Shown here: positions 34,622-45,400 of the stretch, piece by piece
Layout of the letters: each line of letters begins with the position of its first letter
Position numbering within the stretch: position 1 is the first letter of the stretch
NCBI GenBank assembly: GCA_040386155.1
Contig: JAZKFZ010000003.1
Coordinates: 1,054,001-1,118,000 of the forward strand
Reading direction: 5' to 3'
Length of the DNA stretch: 64,000 nt
From: M0103 sp040386155
GTDB lineage: Bacteria; Bacteroidota; Bacteroidia; Flavobacteriales_D; Crocinitomicaceae
Made by a program: the position numbers and the translations under genes
The notes under the pieces: generated by a model
Seen by the model: only the letters and a program-made list of their open reading frames with translations
What the model was told of the DNA's origin: nothing
Databases searched by the model: none

Positions 34622-34667
34622 AAAAAATTGGTAGGGGCGAAAGATGTTTCGCCCCTACCAATTTTTT
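34622..34667. terminator. Perfect 21-bp hairpin, probable terminator and repeat element
   Basis: Left arm 34622-34642 (AAAAAATTGGTAGGGGCG then AAA), loop GATG, right arm 34647-34667 exactly complementary. The arms end in A/T runs, so it could terminate in either direction; it overlaps the stop codon of the minus-strand gene at 34666. A partial copy of the left arm (AAAATTGGTAGTGGCGAAAA) lies at about 34538-34560, which suggests a mobile repeat and not a simple terminator. Confidence 0.8.
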
Positions 34668-35172
34668 ATTTCATCCACTTCAAATTACGCGAATACAAGA
34701 AAATAAATAATCCAGAAAAAATCAAGTTGAAAACAATTACCAATGTTGGAATGTCAGCAGGACTAACAAATAAATACAAATAAGCCGTTGCAATGATATT
34801 GTAGATGATGTACAAATGGAAACCAAGCTTTCTGCCATTCCACATCATCCAAACTCCCACCAAAGCTAGTATTACATTCAAAAATGTCAAGGTCATGATA
34901 GGATAATGTGCTGCATTCAAGGCCTCTGTCATGCGTCCAATTTTCTCCATCATGTCTGCAATAGAGTTCATTCCTGTTGCACGTAGTTCTTCATTTCCTT
35001 CCATGATTGCAGCTCTTGAAAGCGCTACTTGCTCTTCCGATTGAGGTCCTGTAAACAATGCGATTGGCACACTAATAAAACTAATTCCTAAATTCACAAA
35101 ACTTAGAATACAAAGTACTGTTAGAAATGTTGGGCGTTTTGGTTGTTCAGTGTTTTCTATTATTGATTCCAT
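34666..35172 (-). CDS. Small integral membrane protein, function unknown
   Basis: 168 residues from the ATG at 35172; a longer frame to 35229 would overlap hutH. After a polar N-terminus ('MESIIENTEQPKRPTFLTVL') there are about four hydrophobic helices ('LCILSFVNLGISFISVPIAL', 'YPIMTLTFLNVILALVGVWM', 'HLYIIYNIIATAYLYLFV' and 'TLVIVFNLIFSGLFIFLY'). No domain is recognised; related small four-helix proteins are frequent in Bacteroidota. It follows hutH with one base between and so is likely the last gene of hisS-hutH-this. Its stop lies in the perfect hairpin. Confidence 0.65.
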   Translation of the reverse strand: MESIIENTEQPKRPTFLTVLCILSFVNLGISFISVPIALFTGPQSEEQVALSRAAIMEGNEELRATGMNSIADMMEKIGRMTEALNAAHYPIMTLTFLNVILALVGVWMMWNGRKLGFHLYIIYNIIATAYLYLFVSPADIPTLVIVFNLIFSGLFIFLYSRNLKWMK

Positions 35173-35173
35173 A

Positions 35174-36652
35174 TTATAAGGCTTTAACGAAATTGATACT
35201 TGATTTAATTTTTGGATGAAGATACTCATCTTCTTTCACGAAATTGACGACGTTCCGATAATCGGCAAAAAGTTGTTCAATTCCATTTGATGATTTAAGA
35301 GGTCTTCTAAACTCCAATGCTTGTGCCGCGTTCATTAATTCGATCCCTTGAATTGTAAAACAGTTTTGTACTATTCTGTATAGTTTCGTTGCCGCATTCG
35401 AACCCATGCTCACATGATCTTCTTGTCCGTTAGATGAATCTATTGAATCGACAGAAGCTGGCATACACAATTGCTTATTTTGACTGACAATCGACGCTGC
35501 AGTATATTGAGGAATCATAAATCCAGAGTTTAGTCCAGGATTTGCAACCAAGAAAGCAGGCAGTCCACGTGTTCCTGAAATCAATTTATAAACTCTTCTT
35601 TCTGAAATACTACCCATTTCTGCCAATGCAATTGCAAGAAAATCCATTGTGATGGCTAATGGTTGTCCATGAAAATTTCCAGCTGAAACAACATCATCTT
35701 CTTCAGGAAAAATGGTTGGATTATCAGTTACCGCATTGATCTCTCGCTCCACGATCGTTGCACAATAATCGATAGCGTCTTTCGATGCGCCGTGCACTTG
35801 AGGAATACAACGAAATGAATACGGATCTTGAACGTGCTCTTTTTCACGTACAATCATTTCACTCCCTTCTAACATTGATCGAAAGATCGCAGCAGTTTCA
35901 ATTTGTCCAACTTGTCTGCGAATTTCGTTTACATTGGCTTGAAAAGGATTCAAACGACCGTCATAGCCTTCCAATGACAGCGCCGCAATTGTATTCCAAT
36001 TTGACCAAAGTTGTTTTGCTTTAGCAACAGAATAAGAAGCATAAGCACTCATAAATTGTGTTCCATTCAATAAGGCTAATCCTTCTTTCGATTGTAAACG
36101 AATAAGCGGCAAATTCAGCTGGGAATTTAGTTCTTTCGATGAAATTTTAGTTCCTTGAAAATACACTTCACCTTCACCCAATAAAGGTAGACACAAGTGT
36201 GCTAAAGGCGCTAAATCTCCTGATGCACCTAGGCTTCCTTGTTGATAAACAACTGGATAAATAGCATTATTGAAAAAGAAAATTAATCGTTCAATAGTGG
36301 CCAATTGAACTCCTGAGTTACCGTGAGCAAGTCCCAACACCTTCAACAAAAGCATTCTTTTTACGAGTTCATTCGGCACCTCATCGCCAGTTCCGCAAGC
36401 ATGAGAAATTACCAAATTGCGCTGCAATTGTTCTAAATCTTCCGAATGAATGGCCGTGTTGCATAAACTTCCAAAACCAGTGTTGATTCCATAAATCAAT
36501 TGGTCTGATTTTTTGATTTTATCATCAAGGTAAGCTCTACAATTCAGAATAGCATTACGTGCTTCTTCGCCGAGTTCAATGCTTTTATTTTCTTTTAAAA
36601 TGAGATCGACTTCTTCTAAAGAAATCCAACTATTGCTTACAATATACTTCAT
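35174..36652 (-). CDS. hutH: Histidine ammonia-lyase
   Basis: 492 residues. MIO-forming triad 'GSLGASGDLAPLAHL' (Ala143-Ser144-Gly145), at almost the same numbering as in Pseudomonas HutH. The substrate-selectivity position reads 'NLVISHACGTG' with Ser83-His84; Ser-His is the histidine-specific form, whereas tyrosine and phenylalanine lyases have His or Phe there. Catalytic 'YGINTGFGSL' is also present. It removes ammonia from histidine to give urocanate. The rest of the hut pathway is not next to it. Instead it overlaps hisS by four bases (ATGA), so charging and breakdown of histidine are encoded together. Confidence 0.9.
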   Translation of the reverse strand: MKYIVSNSWISLEEVDLILKENKSIELGEEARNAILNCRAYLDDKIKKSDQLIYGINTGFGSLCNTAIHSEDLEQLQRNLVISHACGTGDEVPNELVKRMLLLKVLGLAHGNSGVQLATIERLIFFFNNAIYPVVYQQGSLGASGDLAPLAHLCLPLLGEGEVYFQGTKISSKELNSQLNLPLIRLQSKEGLALLNGTQFMSAYASYSVAKAKQLWSNWNTIAALSLEGYDGRLNPFQANVNEIRRQVGQIETAAIFRSMLEGSEMIVREKEHVQDPYSFRCIPQVHGASKDAIDYCATIVEREINAVTDNPTIFPEEDDVVSAGNFHGQPLAITMDFLAIALAEMGSISERRVYKLISGTRGLPAFLVANPGLNSGFMIPQYTAASIVSQNKQLCMPASVDSIDSSNGQEDHVSMGSNAATKLYRIVQNCFTIQGIELMNAAQALEFRRPLKSSNGIEQLFADYRNVVNFVKEDEYLHPKIKSSINFVKAL

Positions 36653-38019
36653 TTTTTCAAATATTCGATAAGTGCATCGATGTCCATTTCTTGCTGTTCA
36701 CCAGTTTCCATGTTCTTCAATTGCAAGAGATTTTTTTCCATTTCACTTTCACCAACAACGGCTACAAATCTAACGCCTCGATCATTGGCGTACTTCATTT
36801 GCTTCTGCATTTTTGCTGCACTAGGATACATTTCACTGTCGATTCCTGCATTTCTTACTTTTCGAACAAGTGGCAAGCAATGATTTTGTTCTTGCTCTCC
36901 AAAATTGACAAATAGCAAAGTCAAACCAAGATCAGTTTCTTTGGGAAACAATTCCAATTCTGTCAAAATATCATAGATGCGATCTGCCCCGAAAGAAATT
37001 CCAACGCCCGACATTCCTTTCATTCCAAACAATCCAGTAAGGTCATCGTAACGTCCACCACCACAAATACTTCCCATTTTCACTTCGTGCGCTTTCACTT
37101 CGAAAATAGCACCAGTATAATAGTTCAAACCGCGTGCTAGAGTGATATCGAATTCCACTTCCGCTTTTCTAAGTCCGATTGCCTCCACTTGATCAAAGAC
37201 AAATTGCAGTTCTTCAATACCTTTCAAACCAATTTCGCTGTCTTTCAAAAACTGCGTCATTTTTACAATTTTCTCTTGATTTGAACCTGAAAAAGAAAAC
37301 AAGGGCTGAATTTTTTTGATGGCTTCGTCGGAAACTCCTTTCGACTTCAATTCGTCTACGACACCGTCTTCACCAATTTTATCCAGCTTATCAATTGCTA
37401 CAGTAATGTCGATCAATTTATCACTTTCACCACTCACTTCAGCGATACCACTTAAAATTTTTCGATTGTTGATTTTGATGGTAAACCCTGGAAGATTCAA
37501 GTCGCTCAAAATATCATCAAACAAAAGCACAAAATCAAGTTCATACAGCAATGAATCTGAGCCAACTACATCTGCATCGCATTGAAAAAACTCTTGATAG
37601 CGACCATGTTGCGGTCGATCTGCTCTCCAAACTGCTTGAATTTGGTAACGTTTGAAAGGAAAGGCTAAATCATTTTGATGTTGCACTACGAAGCGTGCAA
37701 AAGGCACTGTTAAATCATATTTCAGCGCTTTTTCTGAGAGCGAATTTGCAAAACGTGGTAAATTATCATTTTCCAATGCTTCCAAATCTGCTTTGCGTAA
37801 TTTTTCTCCAGAATTAAGAACTCGAAAGATTAAACGATCACCTTCTTCCCCATACTTACCCATCAATGTACTTGAAAGTTCAAACGAAGGTGTTTCTATT
37901 GGTGCAAAGCCATACTTATGAAATGAGCGCTTAATCGTGTCGAAAATATAATTTCTACGTGCGACTTCAAAAGGTAGAAAATCACGCGTTCCTTTTGGAA
38001 TGGAAGGTTTCTGAGACAT
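36649..38019 (-). CDS. hisS: Histidyl-tRNA synthetase
   Basis: 456 residues. Class II synthetase with 'PKGTRDFLPFEVARRNYIF', motif 2 'FQCDADVVGSDSL' preceded by 'RYQIQAVWRADRPQHGRYQE', 'LARGLNYYTGAIFEV' (the histidine-binding HisA-type motif), 'GGGRYDDL' and 'GVGISFGADRIYDIL' (motif 3), then an anticodon-binding domain ('MYPSAAKMQKQMKYANDRG'). It charges tRNA-His. A TATCTTTG -7 element lies about 16 bases upstream. It is the first gene of the hisS-hutH unit. Confidence 0.95.
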   Translation of the reverse strand: MSQKPSIPKGTRDFLPFEVARRNYIFDTIKRSFHKYGFAPIETPSFELSSTLMGKYGEEGDRLIFRVLNSGEKLRKADLEALENDNLPRFANSLSEKALKYDLTVPFARFVVQHQNDLAFPFKRYQIQAVWRADRPQHGRYQEFFQCDADVVGSDSLLYELDFVLLFDDILSDLNLPGFTIKINNRKILSGIAEVSGESDKLIDITVAIDKLDKIGEDGVVDELKSKGVSDEAIKKIQPLFSFSGSNQEKIVKMTQFLKDSEIGLKGIEELQFVFDQVEAIGLRKAEVEFDITLARGLNYYTGAIFEVKAHEVKMGSICGGGRYDDLTGLFGMKGMSGVGISFGADRIYDILTELELFPKETDLGLTLLFVNFGEQEQNHCLPLVRKVRNAGIDSEMYPSAAKMQKQMKYANDRGVRFVAVVGESEMEKNLLQLKNMETGEQQEMDIDALIEYLKK

Positions 38020-38034
38020 TCAAATTATTTTTGG

Positions 38035-38042
38035 CAAAGATA
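38035..38042 (-). promoter_or_regulatory. -7 element for hisS
   Basis: TATCTTTG on the minus strand, a full match, with a leader of about 12-15 bases to the ATG at 38019. Confidence 0.5.
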
Positions 38043-38355
38043 CTTTTTTAAGAGCAAGAAGCAAGATGTTAGGATGTTAAGATGTTAAGACAATCTAGAT
38101 GTTAAGACTGGAAGATACAAGAAATGAGTTTGTCGAGTTTACTTTGTGCCTTAATACAGATAACTGATCTTCCTTACTTTGTGTCCTTTTATGCTGAGCT
38201 TGTCGAAGTAAGTGGTAAAAAAAAGGCTTAACCGCGAAGTCACGCAAAATTGATTCTCTCTGTGAACTCTGTTCCTTTGTAACTCTGTGTTGAAAAAAAT
38301 TGCTCGAAGACAACGTAAAGCATCACGAAAATCCACACAAGTCTATTTAGACAGA
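38043..38355. repeat. Intergenic stretch with short direct repeats and a dispersed-repeat copy
   Basis: This 313-base gap holds no credible gene. At 38065-38106 the heptamer GATGTTA recurs four times. At about 38182-38210 lies ATGCTGAGCTTGTCGAAGTA. At about 38222-38300 is a reverse-oriented copy of the family seen at 59.5 kb, recognisable by AAGGCTTAACCGCGAAGTCA, GATTCTCTCTGTGAACTC and CTCTGTGTTGAA. Short open frames here are just the translated repeat. Confidence 0.75.
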
Positions 38356-39396
38356 TTAAACGGTTTTCTTACCCAACCAACGAAGCACATTTTTATGCCA
38401 AATATCCTCGGACTCTTGTTGTGTTAGAATTCCAGCTTCAACAGCAAAATCTATTACCCTTCCAGGATATGATCGACCCACACCTTCCATTTCTCCTAGG
38501 GGATAAGGATCATCCAAGCCTGCAATTATTTGAGGAGAGGAAACTCTTGTCTTTAAAAGCTGTAATGTGTAGGAGTCATGGACAAGCGTATCAAAAAATA
38601 CATTCGGATGACCAAGTGTTTCTCGAGGATCATGCGTTCCTTCGAATAAATCTGGTCGACCATCAAAACCTTGCAATCTTCGTCCATAATTTGCTTGACC
38701 CAGCATGCAGCCATGCGCAAAGCACGTGCGAATATTTTCATATTTATTCGCGTAATCCATCAGTGAGAACATGTGTAGGGTATCAGCTGTTTGCGCCATC
38801 ATCCAAACGAGGTGAAAACGCCAATACATATCTTTCAATTTCACCATTTTCTCTCCATCGTAAGGATGAATTTCAATGGCTAATTTATAGTGATTCGCTA
38901 ATTCAAAAATAGGTTCAACATCTTTATCCACTACCGATTTCCAATCACCTTGGGCATCCATAAAATGGGTAGGCAAGCAAAGTACATTGAGATTTAACTT
39001 CTCAACACAGCGCTCCATTTCCTTTAATGCATCGTCCAAGTGCAAGGGTTGAAGTACAAAACCACTTGTAAATCTATCAGGACGACGTTCTTGTACACTC
39101 GCGTTGAAATCGTTTTGCCATCGAATTGCATCAAACGTGTCTTCTCTGTTCCATCCATTGCAATACAACTGAGAAAGACTCAACATGACAGCGTGATCAA
39201 TACCGTGCTGTGCCATCCAATCCAATTTCTCGTCAAAGAAAAAACTAGGATCTGTGATAGGACGAGACCAATCCTCTTGGCGCATGAACTTACGATCTTC
39301 ATCGATCCAAAACAATTTTTTGTCTTTCATGAATTGTGGAATTTCCTTCGGATCAGGAAGTAAATGTCCGTGCGCATTAATTTTCAGTTTCGCCAT
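38356..39396 (-). CDS. Amidohydrolase-superfamily protein (ACMSD-like, amidohydrolase 2)
   Basis: 346 residues. TIM-barrel metal site residues are visible: HxH in 'INAHGHLLP' (His9, His11), His in 'LAIEIHPYDGE', His in 'TCFAHGCMLGQ' and Asp in 'IIAGLDDPYPLG'. This is the amidohydrolase_2 pattern of aminocarboxymuconate-semialdehyde decarboxylase and related decarboxylases and hydratases. No kynurenine-pathway genes are nearby, so the substrate is not assigned. Its -7 box TAAATTTG lies seven bases before the ATG and next to the terminator of the upstream gene. Confidence 0.8.
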   Translation of the reverse strand: MAKLKINAHGHLLPDPKEIPQFMKDKKLFWIDEDRKFMRQEDWSRPITDPSFFFDEKLDWMAQHGIDHAVMLSLSQLYCNGWNREDTFDAIRWQNDFNASVQERRPDRFTSGFVLQPLHLDDALKEMERCVEKLNLNVLCLPTHFMDAQGDWKSVVDKDVEPIFELANHYKLAIEIHPYDGEKMVKLKDMYWRFHLVWMMAQTADTLHMFSLMDYANKYENIRTCFAHGCMLGQANYGRRLQGFDGRPDLFEGTHDPRETLGHPNVFFDTLVHDSYTLQLLKTRVSSPQIIAGLDDPYPLGEMEGVGRSYPGRVIDFAVEAGILTQQESEDIWHKNVLRWLGKKTV

Positions 39397-39403
39397 ATTG
39401 AAC

Positions 39404-39411
39404 CAAATTTA
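39404..39411 (-). promoter_or_regulatory. -7 element for the amidohydrolase gene
   Basis: TAAATTTG on the minus strand, a full match, seven bases before the ATG at 39396, giving an almost leaderless transcript. Confidence 0.5.
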
Positions 39412-39416
39412 AACAA

Positions 39417-39451
39417 AAATCCCCGATACATTTTTCATATACCGGGGATTT
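39417..39451 (-). terminator. Terminator of the large metalloprotease gene
   Basis: AAATCCCCG / CGGGGATTT stem (39417-39425 with 39443-39451), followed on the minus strand by TTTTTGTTT. It lies 20 bases past the stop at 39471. Confidence 0.75.
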
Positions 39452-39470
39452 GCTACTATTTTATTTGTAT

Positions 39471-42400
39471 TTATTGACTTACAATAACTTGCAGTATTCT
39501 GCTACTTTGAATAGTTTCAACTTTAACTGAGTAAACTCCAGTTCCAAAAGAACTCAGATTAAATTGAATAGAATTTCCATTCAAATTTTGTTGCTCGAGC
39601 ACTAATCGACCTGTTTGATCAAAAATAGCGATGTTTTGTAACACATCCCCTTGCAATTCAATAGTGAAAATGCCATTTGTAGGATTTGGCATTAAATTGA
39701 TTTGTGATTCACCATTTTCATCTACTGATGAACAACCAACATTGATAGATTGCTGTACTATGGCAGAACAATTATTTCCGTCTGTAAATTGGTAAGAAAT
39801 AGCAAAGGTTCCAAATCCAGCAATTGAAGGATCAAAAACACCTGCAATCACACCAGTTCCAGAGTACGTGCCACCAGCTGGACTTCCACCACTTAAGGTA
39901 AATGCAGCATCATCTATACAAACATCTGCAAATGGAGATTGAGTTACCGTTGGGAATGAAAAAGGACTTGCCGTAACAGTAGCCACTGGACTAGTACATC
40001 CCCCAACTGTTTGTGAAACGAAGAAAGAACCAGAGGTTGTTACAGTAATGCTTGCGGAAGTTTCAGTCGTTGACCAAACTAGATTTGATCCTGTTGCTGA
40101 AAGCACACTCATTCCACATTGATTGTCTACTGTTACAATTGGTGCCGAAGGAGTTGTTCCACCATTCAAAGTCGCATTTACACTATTGGAAGGACAAGTA
40201 CCATTGTTAAACGACACAGTATATGTTCCAGATCCAAGTCCAGTAATTACATAAGGAAGCGTAACTGCAGCTTGAGAACCACTCGCTGAACCTGACCACG
40301 AAATTGTTCCTGTTCCACTTCCTGTGATTTGAATTGTGCCATCACTTACACCACATGTAGAAGGATCTACAGTTGTGCCAAGTGCAATGATTGTTCCTGT
40401 TAAAGGAGTAGCAATTCCAGATCCAGCTGTAGAAGTACATCCACTCACTGTTTGTGTAACAGTATATGTTCCGCCTGTTGTTACAGTAATTGATGTGGCT
40501 GAAGAACCAGTTGACCATAACAAATTTGAACCTGATGTGGTAAGTACAGATTGACCACATTGATTGGACACAGTTACTAATGGTGCTGAAGGTGCTCCAC
40601 CTGAATTTAATGTTGCATTAAGCGTATTCGACACACAAGTTCCATTATTAAACGTAATAGAATATGGTCCAGCTCCTAAAGCGGTAATTGTGTAAGGTAG
40701 AGATACTGCTGCTTGAGATCCTGTGGCAGTTCCCGACCATGATACAGTTCCACTTCCACTTCCACTTCCAGTAATTTGGATAGAGCCATTAGTTCCGCCA
40801 CAAGTTGTTGGACTTACTTGTGTTCCTAGACTTATTGTTGGAACCACCAAAGGAGCAGCTGTTCCAGAACCTGCTGAAGATGTGCATCCTGCTGACGATT
40901 GAGTTACTGTGTAAACTCCCCCAGTAGTAACTGTGATTGATGTTGCTGTTGAACCCGTTGACCACAACAAGTTGGTGCCAGAAGTACTTAAAACTGATTG
41001 CCCACATTGATTGGATACAGTCACAACTGGCGCTGATGGTGCAGAAGGATCACTAATACTTACATTCAATACACTTGAAGAACAAGTGCCATTGTTGAAA
41101 GTAATAGCGTAAGAACCTGCAATTAAATTGGTCATTGTGAATGGCAAAGTTACTGAGCCTGAGTTGCCAGTAGCAGCACCAGTCCAAGAAACTGTCCCTG
41201 TTCCTGCACCATTAACAGTAATCGAACCAGTTGAAGTCCCACACGTTGAAGGATTTATAGACCCTCCATTTGTAATTGTTGGAGCAGGGTTCACTGTTAA
41301 AATCATTTGATCTGTATTCGTACATCCAAGAGTTGAAGTTCCAGTAACTGTATACGTTTGCGTTGAAGCTGGATTTGCGGTGACGGTTGTTCCAGTTGTT
41401 GCACTTAGACCTGTAGCAGGTGACCAAGTATAAGTACTTCCGCCAGTTGCTGTAATGGTGGTTGATCCCCCAGCACAAATTGACTTATCAATCCCTGCGC
41501 TTACCGTTGGTAAAGGATTCACTGTCAAAATCATCTGATCTGTATTTAGACACCCAGCAGCCGAAGTTCCTGTCACTGTATAGGTTTGTGTTGCAGCTGG
41601 ATTTGCCGTTACTGTTGCTCCTGTAGTAGCGCTTAGTCCCGTTGCTGGAGACCAAGCATAGGTACTTCCGCCTGTTGCTGTTATGGTAGTAGATCCTCCC
41701 AAACAAATGGCATTATCAGTTCCTGCACTAATTGTTGGTAGTGGATTCACGGTTAAAATCATTTGATCTGTATTCGTGCAACCCGCAGCTGAAGTTCCGG
41801 TTACTGTATACGTTTGAGTTGAAGCTGGATTTGCTGTTACGGTTGCACCACTAGTAGCACTCAATCCTGTAGCAGGTGACCAAGTATATGTACTTCCACC
41901 AGTTGCCGTTATCGTTGTTGATCCTCCAATACAAATAGCCTTATCAATTCCAGCGCTAATTGTTGGTAATGGATTCACAGTGACAACAACCTGATCAGTA
42001 TTTACACATCCCGCAGCTGAAGTTCCAGAAACCGTATACGTCTGTGTTGCAGTTGGATTTGCAGTTACCGTTGCTCCCGTTGTTCCACTCAAACCTGTCG
42101 CTGGGGACCATGTATATGTTGTTCCGCCAGAAGAGTTCAATGTGGTTGAAGCACCATTGCAAATAGCAACATCAGATCCAGCATTGATCGTTGGTAATGG
42201 ACCTACTGTAACATAATTTGTTAATGTTTCAGTGTCTGAGCCCGCTCCATTGGTAGCTACTAAAGTTACAGTATATGTTCCTGGAGTAGCATAAGTTACA
42301 GTTGGATTTGTTGCTGTAGAGGTTCCTGGAGATCCTCCGGCAAAAGTCCAGGCATAGGAAATAGGAGCTCCAGTAGTTGTGTTAGTATAGGTTACAGAAC

Positions 42401-45400
42401 CTCCGGGACAAATGGTAGTTGGTGTTCCGGTGAAACTTGCTACTGGTGGAGTTGCTCCTGTTACACCTGTTAAATTGACGTTATCAACGAACAAACGATT
42501 TCCATAACCAGACATATTTTTGAATAAAACAATCACATTCGGATTATTGATGTAAGCATTCAAATTAACAGTCTCAGTTCTCCATTGGGCTGCAGTAGGT
42601 GTAAATGCAGTGGTTACGTTCGCACCACCATTTGTTGCAAGAACAGTATTTGATTTGTCATAAACAGTTGTAAATGTACCTCCACAATCCGTAGATACAC
42701 GCACTTGTAATCCATCAAAATTTGCTGCACTGTAGCGCGCATAAGCAACATCAAAGGTTAATTGAGCAGACACTAGACCAGAGAAATTTGCAGCTGTTAA
42801 TCGCACTTCATCATCGTCAGCATCGTTGACATTAAAATTGTCGAACATCATTGAACTAGTTGCTGTAGGAGCAAAACCAGCTGCTGTTGTTCTCACCCAA
42901 GTTACAGATGAATTTGTGTTTACAATTGACCAACCTGTGGGAGCAAAAGTAGTGGAAACAAATCCTTCAGAAATTGGAAGAGGAACCGCTGCACCACTAA
43001 CAACAGTTATGTAATTTGTTTTCGTTTCTACATCACTTCCATAGGCATTTGTAGCAGTAAGCACGACATTATATGTACCTGCTGCAGCATAGGTAACTGT
43101 TGGATTTGCTGCTGTTGAAGTGGGAGGAGTTCCGCCTGGGAATGACCAAGCGTAAGAAACTGCACCTGTGGATAGGTTTGTATATGTTACGGTTGCACCA
43201 GCGCAAATAACCGTTGGTGTTCCAGAAAAATCAGCTACTGGTGGATTTACTGTAGCGGTAGCTTGCAATTGAAAATTGAAAGGACTTTCATCACAATCAT
43301 TATTGGCGAAAGAAACATTTCCAGTGAAAGCACCGCCAACTGCAGAGTTGAATGTTACCTGAAAAGTAGTGGACGCTCCCGCTGCTAAGGTAGTGGATCC
43401 AAAGCCAGTTGTTAAAGAAAATCCTGCACCAGTTACAGTGATTGGATTTGTTAGAGTAAGACTTGTTGTTCCTGAATTGGTGACAGTGAATGTTGAAACC
43501 AAATTTGCACCAGCTGTGGCAGACCCCATATTTGCAAAGCCACCATCAAGAACATCGGTACTTGAAAGTGTTACATCAATTTCACCGGGTGTAGTTGCAT
43601 TAAATCTGAAATTATCAACCCAAATATTTTGACCGTTATTAACAGCTACTGCTCTAATTCTAAACTTTACATTTTTAGAAGTTCCTGTGACAAATGAACT
43701 TAAATCAACTGTCTCTGTTCTCCAATTACCTGCCGCAGTTGGATAGTAGCTGGTCGTGGTAGTCCCTGTTTGAGTAGCTAATACTGTTCCAGATTTATCA
43801 TAAATAGGCACGGCATTCCATGTAGTTCCACAGTTCTCTGATATCTCAATATACAATCTATTATTTGCTCCAGCTTGACGTTGGCGATAGGCCACATCAA
43901 ATTGAATATTTGCAGCTGTAGCATTGCATGGTAGCAAGAATATCGGTGTGATTAAATTTTCCGTGTTAGTTGTACCATTTCCAAAACCAGTAAACATCGC
44001 AGCATTATTTTCAAAAGCTCCAGTAATGGAAGTTGCCGATGCACCATTCCATTCATAGCAATCACTTCCTGTATTTACATTGGTCCAACGAATATCTGGT
44101 GTAAAATTACCATTTTCGAAATCCTCTAAAAATGGCGCTTCTAAACCATTGGATACCATAAAATCAAGACTACTTGTATCTAAGGCTGGTGCTGGATCCA
44201 CTACTCCATTTGGCAAGGTGTTCCACGATTTAAACTCATGTTGTCCCAAAATTGTAGTGAATGCTGGTAGGGTAACGTTTGCTGTAGAGTTAGGTGTTAA
44301 TGTCCCTGTCCATGCAAAAGTTGTCGTTGCTCCATTGTCCACTTTATAATTAATTGTTGCAGAAGTAAGGTTATTAGCACCGCAATTTCTAATTGTTACT
44401 TGAGGCACAATCGACCCAACACAATTATCTCCTATCGGATTCAAAATATTGATAACGCGTGCATCGTTGTTATTTGGTGGCACACAAGCATCTGAATTAA
44501 TGAGCGCCAAGCGACGAGGACTTGATTCTAAGACAATCCGCATGCGCATTTTCTGATCGTTGGTAAAAATATTCATACACAAATCATCCGTATAGTCCAT
44601 GTAATTTTCAATCATATCAGGAAAATCGGGCGCTGCGGAGGTACAAGAATTAGTTCCTGCAGGACAGCCATAGTTAGCTGCACCGGCCTCTGGAGTATCA
44701 TTACAAAAATCATCCACAGTACAATTACCATCGCCCCAAATGTGACGAAGTCCTAACCAGTGACCAACTTCGTGTGTTGCTGTTCTACCTTCATTGTAGG
44801 GACCAGGAAAACCAGTAATCGCACTTTTTCCAATTGAATTGTATAAAAATACAACACCATCGGTGCTTGCTGCTTGCGTTCCACAACCCATTCCTCCAAT
44901 AGAAGATTCAGGAAACTGGGCATATCCTAGGATTCCACCAGAAATATTGCACAACCAAATGTTTAAGTATTTGGAAGGATCCCAACCGCGCGCGTATCCT
45001 CCAACTACAGCTGGCGTATTATTGTTGTAAGTATAAGGTTTAATTGTTGCATCAATGTATGCTGTGGAAAATGGAGGCGCGGTAAATCCAGCTGTAGAGC
45101 GAGGAATTCTATTTACACCATCTTCTCCACCAGGAAAAGCTGAACCATCCGGACGACGTTTCGCTAAGCAAAATTCAATTTTAGTGTCAGCGCCAGAGGG
45201 ATGAGTATTATAGCCATTTGTACCTAACATCTTTCGGAAATCTTCGTTCAAAACATCAATTTGCGATTGTATGGCTGCTAGGGAAACATTTGTGGCTGTT
45301 CCTACTGCCTCTCCGTTATGAATGACATGCACAACGACTGGAATTTGATAAACCCCACCTACAATTAATGCTTGTTGACGAAATTCAACTTCGTCTTGCA

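Noticed and set aside
38095..38336. Two minus-strand open frames of 60-72 codons
   Set aside because: They are translations of the dispersed repeat; the plus-strand frame at 59.5 kb gives the same peptide motifs (FQHRVT, RDFAVKPFF). No start signal and no protein family.
41275..42185. Regular repeats considered as a CRISPR array
   Set aside because: The period is 228 bp, units are fully coding with no short-repeat/spacer alternation, and no cas genes are present.
40336..43632. Several plus-strand frames opposite the metalloprotease repeats, rich in Val and Pro
   Set aside because: They mirror the Thr/Gly-rich repeats on the other strand; no start signal or independent conservation.
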